Below, in pieces: positions 50,995-63,310 of a stretch of 64,000 nt of DNA. Under the pieces are notes generated by a model. It saw only the letters and a program-made list of their open reading frames with translations. It did not search any database and was not told the origin of the DNA. Numbering within the stretch: position 1 is the first letter of the stretch; every line of letters begins with the position of its first letter. The position numbers and the translations under genes are program-made. Source of the DNA: Balaenoptera acutorostrata. Taxonomy: Eukaryota > Chordata > Mammalia > Artiodactyla > Balaenopteridae. Location of the stretch: assembly GCF_949987535.1 (NCBI RefSeq), contig NW_026645862.1, positions 186,001 through 250,000 on the forward strand. Reading direction: 5' to 3'.

Positions 50995-52753
50995 TATTCA
51001 GGAAAAAACGCATACGCCCTTTTTGGCCAACCAAGCTAACTGGAAAGGCAAATCAGCGCTCCAAAGAAGTCTCGCTTCCCAGCGGGCAAAAGGGCCATGC
51101 GGAAAAAAGTGTCCAAACCAGAAATGCAGGACTGGCCATGGAGAAATGGGAGCCTTGCTACGCTGATGGGCGGGATGTAAATTGCCAACAGCCACTCTGG
51201 AGAAGTGTACGGTGTGTCCTGAAACATCTAAAAAACACAGCTTGGAGAGCATAGGGCACTTCCACTCATGGGCGTATAAATTGGGAAAAATAAAAATCAG
51301 CAAGACACAGGCACCCCAAAGTTTAGGGCTGCTCTGTTGACAAGAACCCCCACTTCATTACACCTTAAATATCCTAGGAAAGAGAAAAGTGGATAAAGAA
51401 GTTGGGGTCCTCATGAACAATGGAATATCACTCAGCCATGAAATCAACGTCATAAGGCTAGTAGCAGCACGATGAGTGGATTTAGGTACGACGATTCTAA
51501 GTGAAATAAGTCACACAGAAAAAGACACTTATCATAAGAAATCACTTATAGAGGGAATGTAAAAACCGCTACACTTGAACTGAATTACAAAACAGAACAG
51601 AGTCACACGTTCAGAAAACACACTATGGTTGCTGAACGGGAAAGGTGAGGTGGGGTGATGCATAAAACAAGGGTTTCAAATTAGCTCAGATACCGTTCCA
51701 TAAACCCAATATGTAGTAGACAAGACCTACTCCTTGCTCAGTGAACTGGACTCAACACCCCCTATTCACCGCACAAGAATATATCTGACTAGTAAGAATC
51801 TTCAAACCTATGTATTGATATCTCTCTGTAAGTGAGTCAAGGGGGTGTAAGGCGGCCTAAACACAGCCGTGAAAAGCAGCTAAACCCCATTGTAAAAATA
51901 AATTACTTTTCAAAACCCGTGAAACAAAGACAGTGAAAGAGAGAGAAATTCTTACAAAATTCGTTCAGGGGCTGTGATGCAACCTGGATTGACCATATCT
52001 AGACCCACAGCTGATTGAGACATAAGGGTGGACACTCTTGGGGCTCAGAGGTTTGGTGAGGTTGCATGAGCCAACGCAGACCCTTTAAAGTAATACTGCA
52101 TGGTACCCATCCCATGGGTCCCAAATCTCCAGGTTCAAGGGCATCTTCCTACGTCGAAAACATGCATGAGAAACCCAGAAGATGGTACACCGTGTGATCG
52201 GGAAAGGTTTCTAAAACGCACCTCATTTCTCATCTCCTTGTGCTCGGGTTCGCCATTCCAGCCGGTTTCCTAGCCATCTCCCTCCTTGGAGATTCAGCAC
52301 CTTTAACCTCCTGTTCCGTACAGGTTGCAATTTGTCCTGAGGATGAACGGGAAGAGGGGGAACCAATGGAGACTAGCTCTAGGGGTTGGGACAGGCACAG
52401 GTCACTCTATTTTCCCATCAGGAAGAAGAATTAACCACAAGCTCAGCCTGCCCCCCAGAACCAGAAGAGGGCCTGAAGCAATCCTGCACTTTTGCGGCCA
52501 GCTCCCAAAAAAGCGACTGGAAAAATGGAGCTCAGGGGCACTGCAATTCACAAACCTGCAGAGTTATAAATGATAACTCTCGTCCACAAATATATTGAGG
52601 GAAGGCAACGAAGAGGCTTTGAAAGCAAGGCAGAATTGCAGGAAACAGATTTCAGGAGGTAGATTCGAATCGCCTTGAAAGCACATGAAAAGCGGCAAAA
52701 CGTGGACAATGATGCCCTTGGCCAAAAAGGGCGTATGCGTTTTTTCCTGAATA
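50995..52753 (+). repeat. Satellite unit 30 (family B2)
   Basis: 1,759 bp, with no private change that I noticed; shares 'ggaaaaataaaaatc' (51,284) with units 28 and 32. First half of the 30-31 / 32-33 dimer pair. Opening palindrome 50959-51030 perfect. Confidence 0.95.
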
Positions 52754-54512
52754 TATTCAGGAAAAAACGCATTCGCCCTTTTTGGCCAACCAAGCCACCT
52801 GGAAAGGCAAATCAGCGCTCCAAAGAAGTCTCGCTTCCCAGCGGGCAAAAGGGCCATGCGGAAAAAAGTGTCCAAACCAGAAATGCAGGACCGGCCATGG
52901 AGAAATGGGAGCCTTGCTACGCTGATGGGCGGGATGTAAATTGCCAACACTCACTCTGGAGAAGTGTACGGTGTGTCCTGAAACATCTAAAAAACACAGC
53001 TTGGAGAGCATAGGGCACTTCCACTCATGGGCGTATAAATTGGGAAAACTAAAAATCAGCAAGACACAGGCACCCCAAAGTTGAGGGCTGCTCTGTTGAC
53101 AAGAACCCCCACTTCATTACACCTTAAATATCCTAGGAAAGAGAAAAGTGGATAAAGAAGTTGGGGTCCTCATGAACAATGGAATATCACTCAGCCATGA
53201 AATCAACGTCATAAGGCTAGTAGCAGCACGATGAGTGGATTTAGGTACGACGATTCTAAGTGAAATAAGTCACACAGAAAAAGACACTTATCATAAGAAA
53301 TCACTTATAGAGGGAATGTAAAAACCGCTACACTTGAACTGAATTACAAACAGAACAGAGTCACACGTTCAGAAAACACACTATGGCTACTGAACGGGAA
53401 AGGTGAGGTGGGGTGATGCATAAAACAAGGGTTTCAAATTAGCTCAGATACCGTTCCATAAACCCAATATGTAGTAGACAAGACCTACTCCTTGCTCAGT
53501 GAACTGGACTCAACACCCCCTATTCACCGCACAAGAGTATATCTGACTAGTAAGAATCTTCAAACCTATATATTGATATCTCTCTGTAAGTGAGTCAAGG
53601 GGGTGTAAAGCGGCCTAAACACAGCCGTGAAAAACACCTAAACCCCATTATAAAAATAAATTACTTTTCAAAACCCGTGAAACAAAGACAGTGAAAGAGA
53701 GAGAAAGTCTTACAAAATTCGTTCAGGGGCTGTGATGCAACCTGGATTGACCATATCTAGACCCACAGCTGATTGAGACATAAGGGTGGACACTCTTGGG
53801 GCTCAGAGGTTTGGTGAGGTTGCATGAGCCAACGCAGACCCTTTAAAGTAATACTGCATGGTACCCATCCCATGGGTCCCAAATCTCCAGGTTCAAGGGC
53901 ATCTTCCTACGTCGAAAACATGCATGAGAAACCCAGAAGATGGTACACCGTGTGATCGGGAAAGGTTTCTAAAACGCACCTCATTTCTCATCTCCTTGTG
54001 CTCGGGTTCGCCATTCCAGCCGCTTTCCTAGCCATCTCCCTCCTTGGAGAATCAGCACCTTTAACCTCCTGTTCCGTACAGGTTGCAATTTGTCCTGAGG
54101 ATAAACGGGAAGAGGGGGAACCAATGAGAGACTAGCTCTAGGGGTTGGGACAGGCACAGGTCACTCTATTTTCCCATCAGGAAGAAGAATTAACCACAAG
54201 CTCAGCCTGCCCCCCAGAACCAGAAGAGGGCCTGAAGCAATCCTGCACTTTTGCGGCCAGCTCCCAAAAAAGCGACTGGAAAAATGGAGCTCAGGGGCAC
54301 TGCAATTCACAAACCTGCAGAGTTATAAATGACAACTCTCGTTCACAAATAGATTGAGGGAAGGCAACGAAGAGGCTTTGAAAGCAAGGCAGAATTGCAG
54401 GAAACAGATTTCAGGAGGTAGATTCGAATCGCCTTGAAAGCACATGAAAAGCGGCAAAACGTGGACAATGATGCCCTTGGCCAAAAAGGGCGTATGCGTT
54501 TTTTCCTGAATA
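52754..54512 (+). repeat. Satellite unit 31 (family B1; twin of unit 33)
   Basis: 1,759 bp. Shares a long list of otherwise absent variants with unit 33: 'aacactcactc' (52,946), 'aagttgagggc' (53,078), 'attacaaacagaac' (53,343, 1-bp loss), 'atggctactg', 'caagagtatatc', 'ctatatattg', 'aaaaacacctaaacc', 'gagaaagtctt', 'gaggataaacgg' (54,097) and 'ctcgttcac'. Opening palindrome 52718-52789 has one mismatch ('cattcgccc'). Confidence 0.95.
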
Positions 54513-56271
54513 TATTCAGGAAAAAACGCATACGCCCTTTTTGGCCAACCAAGCTAACTGGAAAGGCAAATCAGCGCTCCAAAGAAGTCTCGCTTCCCAG
54601 CGGGCAAAAGGGCCATGCGGAAAAAAGTGTCCAAACCAGAAATGCAGGACTGGCCATGGAGAAATGGGAGCCTTGCTACGCTGATGGGCGGGATGTAAAT
54701 TGCCAACAGCCACTCTGGAGAAGTGTACGGTGTGTCCTGAAACATCTAAAAAACACAGCTTGGAGAGCATAGGGCACTTCCACTCATGGGCGTATAAATT
54801 GGGAAAAATAAAAATCAGCAAGACACAGGCACCCCAAAGTTTAGGGCTGCTCTGTTGACAAGAACCCCCACTTCATTACACCTTAAATATCCTAGGAAAG
54901 AGAAAAGTGGATAAAGAAGTTGGGGTCCTCATGAACAATGGAATATCACTCAGCCATGAAATCAACGTCATAAGGCTAGTAGCAGCACGATGAGTGGATT
55001 TAGGTACGACGATTCTAAGTGAAATAAGTCACACAGAAAAAGACACTTATCATAAGAAATCACTTATAGAGGGAATGTAAAAACCGCTACACTTGAACTG
55101 AATTACAAAACAGAACAGAGTCACACGTTCAGAAAACACACTATGGTTGCTGAACGGGAAAGGTGAGGTGGGGTGATGCATAAAACAAGGGTTTCAAATT
55201 AGCTCAGATACCGTTCCATAAACCCAATATGTAGTAGACAAGACCTACTCCTTGCTCAGTGAACTGGACTCAACACCCCCTATTCACCGCACAAGAATAT
55301 ATCTGACTAGTAAGAATCTTCAAACCTATGTATTGATATCTCTCTGTAAGTGAGTCAAGGGGGTGTAAGGCGGCCTAAACACAGCCGTGAAAAGCAGCTA
55401 AACCCCATTGTAAAAATAAATTACTTTTCAAAACCCGTGAAACAAAGACAGTGAAAGAGAGAGAAATTCTTACAAAATTCGTTCAGGGGCTGTGATGCAA
55501 CCTGGATTGACCATATCTAGACCCACAGCTGATTGAGACATAAGGGTGGACACTCTTGGGGCTCAGAGGTTTGGTGAGGTTGCATGAGCCAACGCAGACC
55601 CTTTAAAGTAATACTGCATGGTACCCATCCCATGGGTCCCAAATCTCCAGGTTCAAGGGCATCTTCCTACGTCGAAAACATGCATGAGAAACCCAGAAGA
55701 TGGTACACCGTGTGATCGGGAAAGGTTTCTAAAATGCACCTCATTTCTCATCTCCTTGTGCTCGGGTTCGCCATTCCAGCCGGTTTCCTAGCCATCTCCC
55801 TCCTTGGAGATTCAGCACCTTTAACCTCCTGTTCCGTACAGGTTGCAATTTGTCCTGAGGATGAACGGGAAGAGGGGGAACCAATGGAGACTAGCTCTAG
55901 GGGTTGGGACAGGCACAGGTCACTCTATTTTCCCATCAGGAAGAAGAATTAACCACAAGCTCAGCCTGCCCCCCAGAACCAGAAGAGGGCCTGAAGCAAT
56001 CCTGCACTTTTGCGGCCAGCTCCCAAAAAAGCGACTGGAAAAATGGAGCTCAGGGGCACTGCAATTCACAAACCTGCAGAGTTATAAATGATAACTCTCG
56101 TCCACAAATATATTGAGGGAAGGCAACGAAGAGGCTTTGAAAGCAAGGCAGAATTGCAGGAAACAGATTTCAGGAGGTAGATTCGAATCGCCTTGAAAGC
56201 ACATGAAAAGCGGCAAAACGTGGACAATGATGCCCTTGGCCAAAAAGGGCGTATGCGTTTTTTCCTGAATA
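54513..56271 (+). repeat. Satellite unit 32 (family B2; twin of unit 30)
   Basis: 1,759 bp. Carries all B2 markers between two B1 units, including 'ccaatggagac' (55,881). 'aaaatgcacc' near 55,731 opens a slightly longer short frame. Opening palindrome 54477-54548 perfect. Confidence 0.95.
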
Positions 56272-58030
56272 TATTCAGGAAAAAACGCATTCGCCCTTTT
56301 TGGCCAACCAAGCCACCTGGAAAGGCAAATCAGCGCTCCAAAGAAGTCTCGCTTCCCAGCGGGCAAAAGGGCCATGCGGAAAAAAGTGTCCAAACCAGAA
56401 ATGCAGGACCGGCCATGGAGAAATGGGAGCCTTGCTACGCTGATGGGCGGGATGTAAATTGCCAACACTCACTCTGGAGAAGTGTACGGTGTGTCCTGAA
56501 ACATCTAAAAAACACAGCTTGGAGAGCATAGGGCACTTCCACTCATGGGCGTATAAATTGGGAAAACTAAAAATCAGCAAGACACAGGCACCCCAAAGTT
56601 GAGGGCTGCTCTGTTGACAAGAACCCCCACTTCATTACACCTTAAATATCCTAGGAAAGAGAAAAGTGGATAAAGAAGTTGGGGTCCTCATGAACAATGG
56701 AATATCACTCAGCCATGAAATCAACGTCATAAGGCTAGTAGCAGCACGATGAGTGGATTTAGGTACGACGATTCTAAGTGAAATAAGTCACACAGAAAAA
56801 GACACTTATCATAAGAAATCACTTATAGAGGGAATGTAAAAACCGCTACACTTGAACTGAATTACAAACAGAACAGAGTCACACGTTCAGAAAACACACT
56901 ATGGCTACTGAACGGGAAAGGTGAGGTGGGGTGATGCATAAAACAAGGGTTTCAAATTAGCTCATATACCGTTCCATAAACCCAATATGTAGTAGACAAG
57001 ACCTACTCCTTGCTCAGTGAACTGGACTCAACACCCCCTATTCACCGCACAAGAGTATATCTGACTAGTAAGAATCTTCAAACCTATATATTGATATCTC
57101 TCTGTAAGTGAGTCAAGGGGGTGTAAAGCGGCCTAAACACAGCCGTGAAAAACACCTAAACCCCATTATAAAAATAAATTACTTTTCAAAACCCGTGAAA
57201 CAAAGACAGTGAAAGAGAGAGAAAGTCTTACAAAATTCGTTCAGGGGCTGTGATGCAACCTGGATTGACCATATCTAGACCCACAGCTGATTGAGACATA
57301 AGGGTGGACACTCTTGGGGCTCAGAGGTTTGGTGAGGTTGCATGAGCCAACGCAGACCCTTTAAAGTAATACTGCATGGTACCCATCCCATGGGTCCCAA
57401 ATCTCCAGGTTCAAGGGCATCTTCCTACGTCGAAAACATGCATGAGAAACCCAGAAGATGGTACACCGTGTGATCGGGAAAGGTTTCTAAAACGCACCTC
57501 ATTTCTCATCTCCTTGTGCTCGGGTTCGCCATTCCAGCCGCTTTCCTAGCCATCTCCCTCCTTGGAGAATCAGCACCTTTAACCTCCTGTTCCGTACAGG
57601 TTGCAATTTGTCCTGAGGATAAACGGGAAGAGGGGGAACCAATGAGAGACTAGCTCTAGGGGTTGGGACAGGCACAGGTCACTCTATTTTCCCATCAGGA
57701 AGAAGAATTAACCACAAGCTCAGCCTGCCCCCCAGAACCAGAAGAGGGCCTGAAGCAATCCTGCACTTTTGCGGCCAGCTCCCAAAAAAGCGACTGGAAA
57801 AATGGAGCTCAGGGGCACTGCAATTCACAAACCTGCAGAGTTATAAATGACAACTCTCGTTCACAAATAGATTGAGGGAAGGCAACGAAGAGGCTTTGAA
57901 AGCAAGGCAGAATTGCAGGAAACAGATTTCAGGAGGTAGATTCGAATCGCCTTGAAAGCACATGAAAAGCGGCAAAACGTGGACAATGATGCCCTTGGCC
58001 AAAAAGGGCGTATGCGTTTCTTCCTGAATA
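56272..58030 (+). repeat. Satellite unit 33 (family B1; twin of unit 31)
   Basis: 1,759 bp. By eye it differs from unit 31 only at 'gctcatatacc' (56,960) and in the 'gtttcttcc' arm variant at its end. Opening palindrome 56236-56307 has the same single mismatch as unit 31's. Confidence 0.95.
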
Positions 58031-59790
58031 TATTCAGGAAACAACGCATACGCCCTTTTTGGCCAACCAAGCCACCTGGAAAGGCAAATCAGCGCTCCAA
58101 AGAAGTCTCGCTTCCCAGCGGGCAAAAGGGCCATGCGGAAAAAAGTGTCCAAACCAGAAATGCAGGACCGGCCATGGAGAAATGGGAGCCTTGCTACGCT
58201 GATGGGCGGGATGTAAATTGCCAACACTCACTCTGGAGAAGTGTACGGTGTGTCCTGAAACATCTAAAAAACACAGCTCGGAGAGCATAGGGCACTTCCA
58301 CTCATGGGCGTATAAATTGGGAAAACTAAAAACCAGCAAGACACAGGCACCCCAAAGTTTAGGGCTGCTCTGTTGACAAGAACCCCCACTTCATTACACC
58401 TTAAATATCCTAGGAAAGAGAAAAGTGGATAAAGAAGTTGGGGTCCTCATGAACAATGGAATATCACTCAGCCATGAAATCAACGTCATAAGGCTAGTAG
58501 CAGCACGATGAGTGGATTTAGGTACGACGATTCTAAGTGAAATAAGTCACACAGAAAAAGACACTTATCATAAGAAATCACTTATAGAGGGAATGTAAAA
58601 ACCGCTACACTTGAACTGAATTACAAAACAGAACAGAGTCACACGTTCAGAAAACACACTATGGCTGCTGAACGGGAAAGGTGAGGTGGGGTGATGCATG
58701 AAACAAGGGTTTCAAATTAGCTCAGATACCGTTCCATAAACGCAATATGTAGTAGACAAGACCTACTCCTTGCTCAGTGAACTGGACTCAACACCCCCTA
58801 TTCACCGCACAAGAATATATCTGACTAGTAAGAATCTTCAAACCTTTGTATTGATATCTCTCTGTAAGTGAGTCAAGGGGGTGTAAAGCGGCCTAAACAC
58901 AGCCGTGAAAAGCAGCTAAACCCCATTATAAAAATAAATTACTTTTCAAAACCCGTGAAACAAAGACAGTGAAAGAGAGAGAAATTCTTACAAAATTCGT
59001 TCAGGGGCTGTGATGCAACCTGGATTGACCATATCTAGACCCACAGCTGATTGAGACATAAGGGTGGACACTCTTGGGGCTCAGAGGTTTGGTGAGGTTG
59101 CATGAGCCAACGCAGACCCTTTAAAGTAATACTGCATGGTACCCATCCCATGGGTCCCAAATCTCCAGGTTCAAGGGCATCTTCCTACGTCGAAAACATG
59201 CATGAGAAACCCAGAAGATGGTACACCGTGTGATCGGGAAAGGTTTCTAAAACGCACCTCATTTCTCATCTCCTTGAGCTCGGGTTCGCCATTCCAGCCG
59301 CTTTCCTAGCCATCTCCCTCCTTGGAGAATCAGCACCTTTAACCTCCTGTTCCGTACAGGTTGCAATTTGTCCTGAGGATGAACGGGAAGAGGGGGAACC
59401 AATGAGAGACTAGCTCTAGGGGTTGGGACAGGCACAGATCACTCTATTTTCCCATCAGGAAGAAGAATTAACCACAAGCTCAGCCTGCCCCCCAGAACCA
59501 GAAGAGGGCCTGAAGCAATCCTGCACTTTTGCGGCCAGCTCCCAAAAAAGCGACTGGAAAAATGGAGCTCAGGGGCACTGCAATTCACAAACCTGCAGAG
59601 TTATAAATGATAACTCTCGTCCACAAATATATTGAGGGAAGGCAACGAAGAGGCTTTGAAAGCAAGGCAGAATTGCAGGAAACAGATTTCAGGAGGTAGA
59701 TTCGAATCGCCTTGAAAGCACATGAAAAGCGGCAAAACGTGGACAATGATGCCCTTGGCCAAAAAGGGCGTATGCGTTTCTTCCTGAATA
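58031..59790 (+). repeat. Satellite unit 34 (family B1; twin of unit 36)
   Basis: 1,760 bp. 'aaaaaccagcaag' (58,328), 'gcatgaaacaag' (58,697), 'aaacgcaatatg' (58,739) and 'ccttgagctcgg' (59,271) recur in unit 36. Private 'acctttgtattg' (58,843) and 'cacagatcac' (59,433). Opening palindrome 57995-58066 has two mismatches, one in each arm at different positions. Confidence 0.95.
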
Positions 59791-61550
59791 TATTCAGGAA
59801 AAAACGCATACGCCCTTTTTGGCCAACCAAGCCACCTGGAAAGGCAAATCAGCGCTCCAAAGAAGTCTCGCTTCCCAGCGGGCAAAAGGGCCATGCGGAA
59901 AAAAGTGTCCAAACCAGAAATGCAGGACCGGCCATGGAGAAATGGGAGCCTTGCTATGCTGATGGGCGGGATGTAAATTGCCAACAGTCACTCTGGAGAA
60001 GTGTACGGTGTGTCCTGAAACATCTAAAAAACACAGCTCGGAGAGCATAGGGCACTTCCACTCATGGGCGTATAAATTGGGAAAACTAAAAATCAGCAAG
60101 ACACAGGCACCCCAAAGTTTAGGGCTGCTCTGTTGACAAGAACCCCCACTTCATTACACCTTAAATATCCTAGGAAAGAGAAAAGTGGATAAAGAAGTTG
60201 GGGTCCTCATGAACAATGGAATATCACTCAGCCATGAAATCAACGTCATAAGGCTAGTAGCAGCACGATGAGTGGATTTAGGTACGACGATTCTAAGTGA
60301 AATAAGTCACACAGAAAAAGACACTTATCATAAGAAATCACTTATAGAGGGAATGTAAAAACCGCTACACTTGAACTGAATTACAAAACAGAACAGAGTC
60401 ACACGTTCAGAAAACACACTATGGCTGCTGAACGGGAAAGGTGAGTTGGGGTGATGCATGAAACAAGGGTTTCAAATTAGCTCAGATACCATTCCATAAA
60501 CCCAATATGTAGTAGACAAGACCTACTCCTTGCTCAGTGAACTGGACTCAACACCCCCTATTCACCGCACAAGAATATATCTGACTAGTAAGAATCTTCA
60601 AACCTATGTATTGATATCTCTCTGTAAGTGAGTCAAGGGGGTGTAAAGCGGCCTAAACACAGCCGTGAAAAGCAGCTAAACCCCATTATAAAAATAAATT
60701 ACTTTTCAAAACCCGTGAAACAAAGACAGTGAAAGAGAGAGAAATTCTTACAAAATTCGTTCAGGGGCTGTGATGCAACCTGGATTGACCATATCTAGAC
60801 CCACAGCTGATTGAGACATAAGGGTGGACACTCTTGGGGCTCAGAGGTTTGGTGAGGTTGCGTGAGCCAACGCAGACCCTTTAAAGTAATACTGCATGGT
60901 ACCCATCCCATGGGTCCCAAATCTCCAGGTTCAAGGGCATCTTCCTACGTCGAAAACATGCATGAGAAACCCAGAAGATGGTACACCGTGTGATCGGGAA
61001 AGGTTTCTAAAATGCACCTCATTTCTCATCTCCTTGTGCTCGGGTTCGCCATTCCAGCCTCTTTCCTAGCCATCTCCCTCCTTGGAGAATCAGCACCTTT
61101 AACCTCCTGTTCCGTACAGGTTGCAATTTGTCCTGAGGATGAACGGGAAGAGGGGGAACCAATGAGAGACTAGCTCTAGGGGTTGGGACAGGCACAGGTC
61201 ACTCTATTTTCCCATCAGGAAGAAGAATTAACCACAAGCTCAGCCTGCCCCCCAGAACCAGAAGAGGGCCTGAAGCAATCCTGCACTTTTGCGGCCAGCT
61301 CCCAAAAAAGCGACTGGAAAAATGGAGCTCAGGGGCACTGCAATTCACAAACCTGCAGAGTTATAAATGATAACTCTCGTCCAAAAATATATTGAGGGAA
61401 GACAACGAAGAGGCTTTGAAAGCAAGGCAGAATTGCAGGAAACAGATTTCAGGAGGTAGATTCGAATCGCCTTGAAAGCACATGAAAAGCGGCAAAACGT
61501 GGACAATGATGCCCTTGGCCAAAAAGGGCGTATGCGTTTCTTCCTGAATA
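59791..61550 (+). repeat. Satellite unit 35 (family B1; twin of unit 37)
   Basis: 1,760 bp. 'gctatgctg' (59,952) and 'aacagtcactc' (59,983) recur in unit 37. Private 'gtgagttggg' (60,441), 'accattcc' (60,488), 'gttgcgtgagcc' (60,858), 'ccagcctctttcc' and 'ccaaaaatat' (61,381). Opening palindrome 59755-59826 has one mismatch. Confidence 0.95.
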
Positions 61551-63310
61551 TATTCAGGAAAAAACGCATACGCCCTTTTTGGCCAACCAAGCCACCTGGA
61601 AAGGCAAATCAGCGCTCCAAAGAAGTCTCGCTTCCCAGCGGGCAAAAGGGCCATGCGGAAAAAAGTGTCCAAACCAGAAATGCAGGACCGGCCATGGAGA
61701 AATGGGAGCCTTGCTACGCTGATGGGCGGGATGTAAATTGCCAACACTCACTCTGAAGAAGTGTACGGTGTGTCCTGAAACATCTAAAAAACACAGCTCG
61801 GAGAGCATAGGGCACTTCCACTCATGGGCGTATAAATTGGGAAAACTAAAAACCAGCAAGACACAGGCACCCCAAAGTTTAGGGCTGCTCTGTTGACAAG
61901 AACCCCCACTTCATTACACCTTAAATATCCTAGGAAAGAGAAAAGTGGATAAAGAAGTTGGGGTCCTCATGAACAATGGAATATCACTCAGCCATGATAT
62001 CAACGTCATAAGGCTAGTAGCAGCACGATGAGTGGATTTAGGTACGACGATTCTAAGTGAAATAAGTCACACAGAAAAAGACACTTATCATAAGAAATCA
62101 CTTATACAGGGAATGTAAAAACCGCTACACTTGAACTGAATTACAAAACAGAACAGAGTCACACGTTCAGAAAACACACTATGGCTGCTGAACGGGAAAG
62201 GTGAGGTGGGGTGATGCATGAAACAAGGGTTTCAAATTAGCTCAGATACCGTTCCATAAACGCAATATGTAGTAGACAAGACCTACTCCTTGCTCAGTGA
62301 ACTGGACTCAACACCCCCTATTCACCGCACAAGAATATATCTGACTAGTAAGAATCTTCAAACCTATGTATTGATATCTCTCTGTAAGTGAGTCAAGGGG
62401 GTGTAAAGCGGCCTAAACACAGCCGTGAAAAGCAGCTAAACCCCATTATAAAAATAAATTACTTTTCAAAACCCGTGAAACAAAGACAGTGAAGGAGAGA
62501 GAAATTCTTACAAAATTCGTTCAGGGGCTGTGATGCAACCTGGATTGACCATATCTAGACCCACAGCTGATTGAGACATAAGGGTGGACACTCTTGGGGC
62601 TCAGAGGTTTGGTAAGGTTGCATGAGCCAACGCAGACCCTTTAAAGTAATACTGCATGGTACCCATCCCATGGGTCCCAAATCTCCAGGTTCAAGGGCAT
62701 CTTCCTACGTCGAAAACATGCATGAGAAACCCAGAAGATGGTACACCGTGTGATCGGGAAAGGTTTCTAAAACGCACCTCATTTCTCATCTCCTTGAGCT
62801 CGGGTTCGCCATTCCAGCCGCTTTCCTAGCCATCTCCCTCCTTGGAGAATCAGCACCTTTAACCTCCTGTTCCGTACAGGTTGCAATTTGTCCTGAGGAT
62901 GAACGGGAAGAGGGGGAAACAATGAGAGACTAGCTCTAGGGGTTGGGACAGGCACAGGTCACTCTATTTTCCCATCAGGAAGAAGAATTAACCACAAGCT
63001 CAGCCTGCCCCCCAGAACCAGAAGAGGGCCTGAAGCAATCCTGCACTTTTGCGGCCAGCTCCCAAAAAAGCGACTGGAAAAATGGAGCTCAGGGGCACTG
63101 CAATTCACAAACCTGCAGAGTTATAAATGATAACTCTCGTCCACAAATATATTGAGGGAAGGCAACGAAGAGGCTTTGAAAGCAAGGCAGAATTGCAGGA
63201 AACTGATTTCAGGTGGTAGATTCGAATCGCCTTGAAAGCACATGAAAAGCGGCAAAACGTGGACAATGATGCCCTTGGCCAAAAAGGGCGTAGGCGTTTT
63301 TTCCTGAATA
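61551..63310 (+). repeat. Satellite unit 36 (family B1; twin of unit 34)
   Basis: 1,760 bp. Repeats unit 34's variants at +3,520. Private 'ctctgaagaag' (61,751, creates a stop in the ORF2 relic), 'catgatatcaac' (61,994), 'cttatacaggg' (62,101), 'ggtaaggttg' (62,611) and 'aactgatttcaggtgg' (63,201). Opening palindrome 61515-61586 has one mismatch. Confidence 0.95.
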
